NCBI GenBank assembly: GCA_013140405.1
Contig: JABFSV010000486.1
Coordinates: forward strand, 1 to 16,148
Direction of reading: 5' to 3'
DNA length: 16,148 nucleotides
DNA from: Methyloglobulus sp.
GTDB taxonomy: Bacteria > Pseudomonadota > Gammaproteobacteria > Methylococcales > Methylomonadaceae
Shown here: one piece after another, positions 7,426-14,308 of the stretch
How positions within the stretch are numbered: position 1 is the first letter of the stretch
Layout of the letters: each line of letters begins with the position of its first letter
Program-made: the position numbers and the translations under genes
The notes under the pieces: model-generated
Database searches by the model: none
Seen by the model: the letters and a program-made list of their open reading frames with translations, nothing else
Told to the model about the DNA's origin: nothing

Positions 7426-8303
7426 GGCGTTGCGCCTATGTCTTAGCTCCACTGATGGTGTTGCTTTTCGCTACTTTTCTTGCCTGCATCCTGGCTTATT
7501 TTTTGGTGCTTATATGGGATGATGCCCTGTCGTTTCGGACGATCATCAGAAAATCTACCCAGTTATTTATGGTGTTGAGCATTTTTCCAGCAATGCACTA
7601 TCTGAAATTAAACAAGGTTGACCTGGGCTTTTCGGCGAGACCTCGCTTTATTAAGCACGTATTACAGGGTGTCAGCTTGGGGTTCATTACCTTAATGCCC
7701 GTATTCATCGCTCTTTACCTGCTCGGCGTGAATACTATTGATGAATCCCAACCCTGGACACTCTTCTGGATAAGCAAAAAACTGGTCATAGAATTATTGC
7801 TTGCCCTGGTCATTTCATTGTTTGAAGAACCTGTTTTTAGAGGCATATTGTTGACAGGATTAAGCAGAAAACTGTCAGTTTGGTCAGCGATTATAATCAG
7901 TGCCTTTTATTACGCCATCCTGCATTTTCTGGATAGCAAAACCCAAATACCTGCCCAAGAAATCAACTTGTTCAGCGGCTTTAAATTACTGGGAGAAGCG
8001 TTTACACATTTGCTAAACCCTGAAATCCTGTCGGCATTCTTTGCCTTATTTACGGTCGGCGTATTCTTGGGTGTGCTAAGAACCCAGGCGAAAGTTAGTT
8101 TAGGGCTGTGTATAGGCTGCCATGCCTGTTGGGTATGGCAGATTAAATTGAGCAAAAGCCTATTCAACATTAATCCCAGTTCAGATTATCTCTATCTGGT
8201 CAGTAGCTATGATGGCGTTATCGGCCCGTTGGTGACAACATGGTTAATTTTGGCAATTGTTGGTTATTTTATGTACCAACGGTTCAATTTACCCCGTTCA
8301 TAA
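7422..8303 (+). CDS. CPBP-family intramembrane glutamic/metalloprotease (CAAX protease-like)
   Basis: A 293-residue polytopic membrane protein with about seven hydrophobic segments. It carries the three CPBP (Abi/CAAX) motifs: EEPVFRG with Glu135, Glu136 and Arg140; FYYAILH with Phe162 and His168; and CHACW with His234. Eukaryotic Rce1 uses these residues to cleave prenylated CAAX proteins. Bacterial relatives mostly have unknown substrates, and some take part in bacteriocin immunity or signalling. The ATG at 7422 was chosen because it overlaps the rsmE stop as ATGA and has GGGGAGA about 9 bases upstream; an in-frame ATG at 7404 would add six residues inside rsmE. It is likely the last gene of the bioA-rsmE operon. 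A substrate cannot be inferred from the context. Confidence 0.85.
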   Translation: MRRCAYVLAPLMVLLFATFLACILAYFLVLIWDDALSFRTIIRKSTQLFMVLSIFPAMHYLKLNKVDLGFSARPRFIKHVLQGVSLGFITLMPVFIALYLLGVNTIDESQPWTLFWISKKLVIELLLALVISLFEEPVFRGILLTGLSRKLSVWSAIIISAFYYAILHFLDSKTQIPAQEINLFSGFKLLGEAFTHLLNPEILSAFFALFTVGVFLGVLRTQAKVSLGLCIGCHACWVWQIKLSKSLFNINPSSDYLYLVSSYDGVIGPLVTTWLILAIVGYFMYQRFNLPRS

Positions 8304-8313
8304 CCTGAGATGC

Positions 8314-8431
8314 TTAAGGAATCTCTGATTAAGTCCTTCGACAAGCTCAGGACGAACGGTAACTCGTTGATTCCGTTCGTGGTGAGCCTGTCGAACCATG
8401 ATCGGAATCAACGAGTTCAGAGTTTCCTTAA
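8314..8431. repeat. REP-like nested inverted-repeat element
   Basis: A 118-base non-coding element begins 11 bases after the protease stop. Its outer arms are TTAAGGAATCTCTGA (8314-8328) and TCAGAGTTTCCTTAA (8417-8431), which pair at 14 of 15 positions. Inside are two further pairings: CCTTCGACAAGCTCAGG... at 8335-8359 with 8373-8397 (imperfect), and AACTCGTTGATTCCG at 8361-8375 with its exact complement at 8403-8417. The two inner stems share bases 8373-8375, so they are alternatives. The CTTCGACAAGCTCAGGACGAA core resembles a dispersed palindromic repeat I recall from many proteobacterial genomes. A transcript end effect for the upstream operon is possible, but there is no T-run. Confidence 0.75.
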
Positions 8432-8432
8432 T

Positions 8433-8463
8433 TTGGTGCGTATGTCATCTACTGGTCTACAAT
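8433..8463 (+). promoter_or_regulatory. Possible sigma-70 promoter for the lytic transglycosylase gene
   Basis: TTGGTG at 8433-8438 and TACAAT at 8458-8463 are separated by 19 bases, 2 more than ideal. The pair starts right after the repeat element and ends 46 bases before the ATG at 8510. The -10 is good; the -35 is poor. Confidence 0.25.
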
Positions 8464-8509
8464 CCTTATGGAAATTATCTATAAAACCGTACCTGTATTA
8501 TCTGCATAA

Positions 8510-9589
8510 ATGAACAAACCTTTAATGCCGACTTCAAAAGCACAGAGCAATGCGGATCCATTGCCTGCCCGTAAGCCACGTAAACGATCCCCAAAAAAAT
8601 CGGCAAATACTGTTCCGCCATCTAATTTGCGGCAAAAACTTCTGTTTGTCACGATTGAAGCGCTTTCTCTTACCACAATAGCAATCTATGTAATTGTGGT
8701 GGTACTGGGAAATGCGGCTAACTGGTTTTCCGGCACCAGCTTTTTAGGCAGTTTACTGCCTTTCGCGGCAGGTGTTATGGCATTGATTTTGGCATCCACC
8801 GCTTTTCTGCTCGCCTGGTGGAAATTACGTGCTTATTTAAAAACCCATTCAACAATTTTAATTCCAATCAGCGCGATAAGCCTTGTTTTGGCAGTTGCAT
8901 TGCTGTCCGGGCAAGATAGGCTAGGCCAATCAATCGGTCAGTTCCGCACCTTGGTTGGCGGTAAGCATGAAGCCAGCCGAGTCACGCTCAATCACCAAGT
9001 GTTTGCTGCCTATCGGCGTTATAACTCGACTAACCTGAACAAAATGATGCAACGGGCCGAGCCTTATAATGCTGCGATTGCCGAAGCTGCTGCGGAATTT
9101 GACATCGACCAGAATCTTCTGCAAGGTATCGCGGCAACGGAATCCTCCTTCAATCCCAGGGACAGTAATGATGGCGGCCACGGTTTGTTCCAAATCACGG
9201 CAGTGCCTAAATCCGTGCTGGAAGAATCGAAAGAACATTTGAAAATAGAGCAGCTATCCTTATACGATCATCGGCATAACGCGTTTATCGCCGCCGCTAC
9301 CTTCAAACATTATCTGGCAGAAATGAAGAACGATGTGTTCCTTGGCTTGTTGGCCTACAACATAGGCCCTGCAAATGGTGGGCTTCGCTTCATCATGAAA
9401 AAATACGGCGTGACGGATTTTATTACCATTCAACCTTATTTGCAGTTACTGCCCCGCGATTACCCAATTCGGGTGCTGTCTTATGCGTTGGCATTTCGGA
9501 TCTGGCAAAAGCAGGGCAAACTTTTACCTTATCAAGAGGACAGTAACGCTATGCAAATACAAAGGCTTGGTGTGCCAGGCTTGCCTTAA
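8510..9589 (+). CDS. Membrane-anchored lytic transglycosylase (SLT/GH23-like)
   Basis: This 359-residue protein should cleave the MurNAc-GlcNAc bond of peptidoglycan with formation of 1,6-anhydroMurNAc, acting on the periplasmic side. Residues 1-42 are cytoplasmic-looking and very basic (a RKPRKRSPKK cluster at 21-30). Three hydrophobic segments follow at about 45-67, 79-104 and 115-133, then a linker and an SLT domain from about 190. The catalytic Glu is Glu211 in IAATESSFNP, followed by GGHGLFQIT (222-230) and LAYNIGPANGG (281-291), the usual SLT landmarks. A three-helix N-terminal anchor is not typical of MltC, MltE or Slt70. No clear ribosome site precedes the ATG at 8510, and Met6 (8525) is an alternative. 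It stands alone between two non-coding stretches. A specialised secretion or septum role cannot be told from the context. Confidence 0.85.
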   Translation: MNKPLMPTSKAQSNADPLPARKPRKRSPKKSANTVPPSNLRQKLLFVTIEALSLTTIAIYVIVVVLGNAANWFSGTSFLGSLLPFAAGVMALILASTAFLLAWWKLRAYLKTHSTILIPISAISLVLAVALLSGQDRLGQSIGQFRTLVGGKHEASRVTLNHQVFAAYRRYNSTNLNKMMQRAEPYNAAIAEAAAEFDIDQNLLQGIAATESSFNPRDSNDGGHGLFQITAVPKSVLEESKEHLKIEQLSLYDHRHNAFIAAATFKHYLAEMKNDVFLGLLAYNIGPANGGLRFIMKKYGVTDFITIQPYLQLLPRDYPIRVLSYALAFRIWQKQGKLLPYQEDSNAMQIQRLGVPGLP

Positions 9590-9664
9590 ATCTCTGGCGG
9601 AACGCCGTGTTTAATGAAAAATCCCCAAGCAATTTCCCACAGCGCCAAGCACTTTTAAAACCCG

Positions 9665-9707
9665 TTGAACTGATAGGTTTTTACTAATAAACACCTTAGG
9701 TTATACT
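9665..9707 (+). promoter_or_regulatory. Candidate promoter region for mlaA
   Basis: Two overlapping possibilities were seen in the 190-base gap between genes: TTGAAC (9665-9670) with TAAACA (9688-9693) at 17 bases, and a good TATACT (9702-9707) with a poor TTTTAC 17 bases upstream. Either would give a 5' leader of roughly 70-80 bases before the mlaA ATG. Confidence 0.3.
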
Positions 9708-9779
9708 TGCTGATAATAAAAAATTGTCCTCAGGCCTAGCAACAGCCAATTAAACACAGCACCTAATTATACTTCTACC

Positions 9780-10751
9780 ATGGAAACTCAAAAATCTACA
9801 CCTTTTGCAAGTCGAACGCTTAGCCTCCTGATTATTTCGGGAGCGCTTTCCGGTTGTTCGACAACGCCAACCACGCAAGCTGACAAAGACCCGTGGGAAA
9901 GCTGGAATCGTGATGTCCATGGTTTTAATACCGATGTAGATGATGCCATCCTAAAACCTTTAGCCAAAGGTTATCAGGACGTAACGCCGAATCCGGTTGA
10001 TGAAAGCATAACCAATGTTTTCAGCAATATTAATGATATAGGTGTGACTATCAATGATTTTTTGCAATTGAAATTTACTCAAGGCGGTATGGATGCCAGC
10101 CGTTTCCTGATTAACACCACGGCGGGAGTGGTCGGAATTTTTGATGTCGCAAAAATGATCGACTTACCTAAACATGATGAAGATTTCGGTCAAACCTTAG
10201 GGTTTTGGGGCGTCCCATCGGGTTCTTACATGGTGCTGCCGTTCCTGGGGGCCAGCACACCCAGGGATACCGTTGGCTTGATTGGCGATGCACTTTTTAA
10301 TCCGCTGACCTATGTTTCATTTTTCGGCGGATTTGCCGCCAATGCCGCCACCGCCGCCGCTACCGGAGTTGATGTCACCGATACCCGATCCGACTTGATG
10401 TCATCGGAAAAAATCCTCAATGAAGCATCGGTAGACCGCTATGATTTCGTTAAAAATGCTTATCAGCAACGTCGTGAATACCTGATCCATGACGGCAACC
10501 CACCCGAAGAAAGCAATGATCCGTTATTGGAAGAAGGGCTTGGAGATGGCGCTGCCGAAGGTTCAGCGGGCAATTCAACCCAGAATAACCTGACAAGCAC
10601 ACCTAGTTCGGGAGTACCTGCAAGCCAAAATCCTAACGCTGTCACCATCATCAACAATTCCACCACAATGCCAAAAGAAGCAGCTTCCGATGCGCCTGCG
10701 GTTATAGATAATTCAAAGCATCTTTTGGATTTGTCTGCGCCGGATGAGTAG
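9780..10751 (+). CDS. mlaA: MlaA (VacJ) outer-membrane phospholipid-removal lipoprotein
   Basis: MlaA sits in the inner leaflet of the outer membrane with porins and extracts mislocalised phospholipids from the outer leaflet for retrograde transport by MlaC and MlaFEDB. The signal peptide ends in the lipobox LSGC with Cys26. The conserved core spans about 38-240, with DPWESWNRDVHGFN (37-50), PDV-like VTPNPV (68-73), FSNINDIGVTINDFLQ (81-96), RFLINTTAGVVGIFDVA (108-124), DFGQTLGFWGVPSGSYMVLPFLGAS (135-159) and NPLTY (174-178). Residues 241-323 are an extra acidic, Ser/Asn/Pro-rich tail absent from typical ~250-residue MlaA. No Shine-Dalgarno sequence is obvious. The next gene overlaps the stop by 8 bases. 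The other mla genes are not in this window, so the transporter must be encoded elsewhere. Confidence 0.95.
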   Translation: METQKSTPFASRTLSLLIISGALSGCSTTPTTQADKDPWESWNRDVHGFNTDVDDAILKPLAKGYQDVTPNPVDESITNVFSNINDIGVTINDFLQLKFTQGGMDASRFLINTTAGVVGIFDVAKMIDLPKHDEDFGQTLGFWGVPSGSYMVLPFLGASTPRDTVGLIGDALFNPLTYVSFFGGFAANAATAAATGVDVTDTRSDLMSSEKILNEASVDRYDFVKNAYQQRREYLIHDGNPPEESNDPLLEEGLGDGAAEGSAGNSTQNNLTSTPSSGVPASQNPNAVTIINNSTTMPKEAASDAPAVIDNSKHLLDLSAPDE

Positions 10752-13065
10752 CGAGAGTCCCATGTCAAAAGCACCTTACCCTGAAAACTGGAGCGATATA
10801 GACAAAACTCTTTATAATCGCTCGGTTAGGGTGTTTGACACGGTAAGGAAGGTGCTCAGCGTCAAAATGAAGCTACATGCTGAAACCCAGGTACAGCAAG
10901 GCGACATCTTTCTTTTCAACCATTTTTCGCGGTTCGAAACCTTCATCCCGCAATTTCTGATCTACGAACAAACAGGCGCTTATAGCTGCGCCATCGCATC
11001 CGGTGAGTTTTTCCAGCAAGACACGGTAATGTCAAGATACCTGCAACATGTGGGCGTTTTCCCGCACGACCATGACCGCCTGTTTTCTTTGCTGACAACC
11101 CAAATATTCCGTGGACGTAAGGTCATCATCTTTCCTGAAGGCAGCATGATCAAAGACCATCGGGTCATTGACGATGAAGGCAATTACGGCATTTATTCGC
11201 GCATGACAGGGCAACGGCGCAAGCAACATACTGGCGCAGCAGTCTTGGCACAAGGCGTAGAAGCCATAAAAATTATCATCCGCCACGCCTATCACAATAA
11301 AGACCATAAGCAACTGGTCTGGTGGAAAGAGCAGCTCCGACTCGACAGCCTAGATCAATTGCTCACTTCCGCCCTCAAACATACCCTGATTATCCCTGCC
11401 AATATTACGTTTTACCCACTGCGGACTTCAGAGAACTTATTATTAAAAGCTGTTGATTTTTTTACCGATAATTTAAGCCTCCGGCAAACCGAAGAGCTGC
11501 TCATTGAGGGAAATATCGTCCTAAAAAATACTGATATGGACATTCGTATGGGAAAACCCCTCGAACCGTTTGACCGTCGGTTTTTTGGTAGCCATTACCT
11601 CCTGCAACAAGTAATGGCTAAAGCCAAATCAGTGGACGAAATATTTACCTTACAAGCGAAGCCCAAAGATTGGCAACAACTCTATTTGGGACATTACTTC
11701 AAAAATGCCGCCAATACGACCCGCGACAAGTATATGGAGGAGATTTACCTTAACGTCACCATCAATTTAAGCCATCTTGCCTCAACCTTAATCATGCACC
11801 TGATTAAGCAAGGGCAATCGCAGATTGAACGGCAAAGTTTTTTTACCGCACTCTATATCGCGGTCAAGCAGTTGCAAAACAATACCAGCATCAATTTGCA
11901 CCGTAGCTTACTCAATCCAATTGATTACAGCCAACTCATCAGTGGCACCAACAACCGTTTTGAACATTTTATCTCGGAAGCAATAAATGCAGGGCTAATC
12001 AGCGAATACAAAACGCGTTACCATTTGTTGCCAAAATTACTGGAACAACACGACTTTGACAGCATCCGCCTGGAAAATATCATAGCCGTCTATGATAACG
12101 AAGCCAAACCCATTAAGGTGGTCCGCGAAACCATGATCCATGCGCTAGCGGAATGCGACACTGTCGATCAACAAGAACTTGCCGCTTGGCATTTCGAGGA
12201 CGAATGCCGCGATTTAAGCTGGGAACACCACGCCTATAACAAGTCCATCTACGATGACATCAACCAAGACGAAACCGCTACTGCCGACCCAAACCCTTTT
12301 TTCCTCGAACCGCGCGACGACGATGAGAATGGCATAGGCATTCTCCTGATCCACGGCCTGCTCGCCAGTCCTGCCGAACTTAAGGATTATGGTGAATATC
12401 TCGTCAAGCAAGGTTACACGGTGATGGGCGTTCGGCTCAAAGGGCATGGCACGTCGCCTTACGCCCTGCAAAACCAGACTTGGCAAGACTGGTATAACTC
12501 CGTCATTCGTGGATACAACATCCTAAAAGCGCATTGTAACCAGATTTTCGTGACCGGATTTTCTACTGGCGGGGCTTTGGCACTTAAACTGGCCGCCGAA
12601 CATTTTCCCGAAATCATCGGCGTTAGTGCCGTCGCTTTGCCGATAAAATTTATTAATCCTGCGTTTCCACTGATACCTTTAATTCATGGCACCAATAGGC
12701 TGGTGGATTGGTTATCATCATTTGAAGGCATCAAGCCTTTCTTTGAGAACGACACGGAACATCCCACCATTAACTATCGCCATGTTCCCGTCAAAAGCCT
12801 GTACGAGCTAAGGCGACTGATTGAAAACATGGATAATTTTGCCCCCCTTTGTACGGTTCCCGTGCAGATTTTGCAGGGCGACAATGACCCCGTTGTTTCT
12901 TTTAAAAGCGCCCAGGAAATTATGGGCAAACTTACTTGTAAAAACAAACAGCTAAAAGTCATAACGTCAAACCGCCACGGCATGTTGATGGAGAATATTG
13001 GCGGCACATGGGAAAGTATCGACGAATTTATGAAAGGCTGCATCAATGAAACGAAAGTAAATTAA
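10744..13065 (+). CDS. Two-domain lipid enzyme: PlsB/PlsC-like acyltransferase fused to a serine alpha/beta hydrolase
   Basis: A 773-residue fusion with no signal peptide. The N-terminal part resembles glycerol-phosphate acyltransferases: the motif I site reads NHFSRFE (His60, Glu65; the usual HX4D has Asp), and motif III is FPEGSMIKD (130-138). Residues 320-460, with RYHLLPKLLEQHDF (425-438), recall the region after the catalytic part in PlsB. The C-terminal part (about 530-765) is a monoglyceride-lipase/carboxylesterase-type hydrolase with HGLLASP (537-543), nucleophile elbow GFSTGG with Ser607, likely acid Asp715 in QGDNDPVV, and His745. Substrates are inferred to be acyl-CoA or acyl-ACP with lysophospholipid or glycerol phosphate, and an acyl ester. 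The gene overlaps mlaA by 8 bases (ATGAGTAG). An ATG at 10762 with GCGAGAG upstream is an alternative start that drops six residues. Confidence 0.85.
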   Translation: MSSESPMSKAPYPENWSDIDKTLYNRSVRVFDTVRKVLSVKMKLHAETQVQQGDIFLFNHFSRFETFIPQFLIYEQTGAYSCAIASGEFFQQDTVMSRYLQHVGVFPHDHDRLFSLLTTQIFRGRKVIIFPEGSMIKDHRVIDDEGNYGIYSRMTGQRRKQHTGAAVLAQGVEAIKIIIRHAYHNKDHKQLVWWKEQLRLDSLDQLLTSALKHTLIIPANITFYPLRTSENLLLKAVDFFTDNLSLRQTEELLIEGNIVLKNTDMDIRMGKPLEPFDRRFFGSHYLLQQVMAKAKSVDEIFTLQAKPKDWQQLYLGHYFKNAANTTRDKYMEEIYLNVTINLSHLASTLIMHLIKQGQSQIERQSFFTALYIAVKQLQNNTSINLHRSLLNPIDYSQLISGTNNRFEHFISEAINAGLISEYKTRYHLLPKLLEQHDFDSIRLENIIAVYDNEAKPIKVVRETMIHALAECDTVDQQELAAWHFEDECRDLSWEHHAYNKSIYDDINQDETATADPNPFFLEPRDDDENGIGILLIHGLLASPAELKDYGEYLVKQGYTVMGVRLKGHGTSPYALQNQTWQDWYNSVIRGYNILKAHCNQIFVTGFSTGGALALKLAAEHFPEIIGVSAVALPIKFINPAFPLIPLIHGTNRLVDWLSSFEGIKPFFENDTEHPTINYRHVPVKSLYELRRLIENMDNFAPLCTVPVQILQGDNDPVVSFKSAQEIMGKLTCKNKQLKVITSNRHGMLMENIGGTWESIDEFMKGCINETKVN

Positions 13066-13168
13066 CCCTGTCTTAGCGTTAAACAAATAGCCACCCAAAA
13101 AGAGTTTTACACTGCTTAGATAGGAACGAGAAAGTTTGTGGTAATGAGGTATAACGGGAGAAAAACTA

Positions 13169-14308
13169 GTGAAAAACATTGTTATTGCCGGATATTGCCG
13201 ATCACCCTTCACGCCGGCACAGAAAGGGAGTTTAGCAAGAATAAGGCCTGACGACCTGTTGGCACAAGTAGTCAAATGCTTGGTCAATAAATCTAACGTT
13301 AATCCAGACGACATCGAAGATTTGATAGTCGGCTGTGCCTTTCCCGAGGGTGAGCAGGGGCTAAATATCGCACGTCTTGCTGTCTTCTTAGCCGGACTTC
13401 CAGATTCCGTCGCCGGGATGACCTTAAACCGTTTCTGCGGCTCGTCCATGCAAGCGATCCATATTGCGGCAGGCGCGATCCAGATGAATGCTGGGGAAGT
13501 GTTTATCTGTGCGGGTGTTGAGTCCATGAGCCGTATCCCAATGGGTGGCTACAACAATATGCCTAATCCTGCGCTTTATGAGACGTTCCCCCAGGCCTAT
13601 ATCAGCATGGGTGATACGGCGGAGAATCTCGCCAAAAAATACCACATCGACCGTATACCCCAAGAAAACTTTGCCTTGGAAAGCCAAAAGAAAGCCTATG
13701 CCGCACAGCAACAGGGACGTTTCGATGAGGAAATTATCCCGATCTCATCTAAATCGGGCTTAATTGACAAAGATGGTTGTCTGCGTCCTGATTCAACCCC
13801 TGAAGGCTTAGCGGGACTAACTCCGGCATTCCAGGTAACAGGTACAGTAACGGCTGGTACATCATCACCCTTAACAGACGGAGCCGCCGCCGTATTGGTG
13901 TGCAGTGAAGACTATGCCAATGCCCATAAACTGACTAAATTGGCACGTATCAAGTCATTTGCGGTTTCTGGTTGTGCGCCGGAAATCATGGGAATCGGCC
14001 CAGTTAGAGCAACACAGAAAGCATTGTCACGCGCTGGATTGACCTTGGCTGACATTGACATTGTTGAATTGAATGAGGCTTTCTCTGCACAGTCATTAGC
14101 TGTCCTTAAAGAATTGCCAATTCCTGCCGACAAACTCAACCTTGATGGCGGCGCAATTGCCCTTGGTCACCCGCTGGGCGCAACCGGCGCACGGATTACC
14201 GGCAAAGCTGCCAGCCTATTGCAGCGGGAAAATAAACGCTATGCGTTAGTGACGCAATGTATCGGCGGAGGTCAGGGAATAGCCACTATCCTGGAGGCTA
14301 TCCAATGA
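13169..14308 (+). CDS. fadA: Acetyl-CoA C-acyltransferase (thiolase), beta-oxidation type
   Basis: Thiolases cleave 3-ketoacyl-CoA with CoA to release acetyl-CoA, or run in reverse. The 379-residue length is close to FadA (387 in E. coli). All active-site elements are present: nucleophile Cys90 in NRFCGSS, NEAF (302-305), His334 in GGAIALGHPLGATGAR, and the general-base Cys364 in TQCIGGGQG. The start is GTG with GGGAGA about 9 bases upstream. The gene overlaps the next by ATGA, which, with the neighbour's function, favours the degradative role over acetoacetyl-CoA synthesis for storage polymers. The 103-base gap from the acyltransferase-hydrolase gene leaves room for a separate promoter. The exact chain-length preference, and therefore the symbol, is a reasonable guess only. 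Confidence 0.9.
   Translation: MKNIVIAGYCRSPFTPAQKGSLARIRPDDLLAQVVKCLVNKSNVNPDDIEDLIVGCAFPEGEQGLNIARLAVFLAGLPDSVAGMTLNRFCGSSMQAIHIAAGAIQMNAGEVFICAGVESMSRIPMGGYNNMPNPALYETFPQAYISMGDTAENLAKKYHIDRIPQENFALESQKKAYAAQQQGRFDEEIIPISSKSGLIDKDGCLRPDSTPEGLAGLTPAFQVTGTVTAGTSSPLTDGAAAVLVCSEDYANAHKLTKLARIKSFAVSGCAPEIMGIGPVRATQKALSRAGLTLADIDIVELNEAFSAQSLAVLKELPIPADKLNLDGGAIALGHPLGATGARITGKAASLLQRENKRYALVTQCIGGGQGIATILEAIQ

Noticed and set aside
8310..8513. 67-codon open frame on the + strand
   Set aside because: It is a read-through of the inverted-repeat element, with no ribosome site and no protein resemblance.
9596..9606. Rho-independent terminator after the lytic transglycosylase gene
   Set aside because: GGCG-GAA-CGCC is only a 4-bp stem and has no T-run after it.
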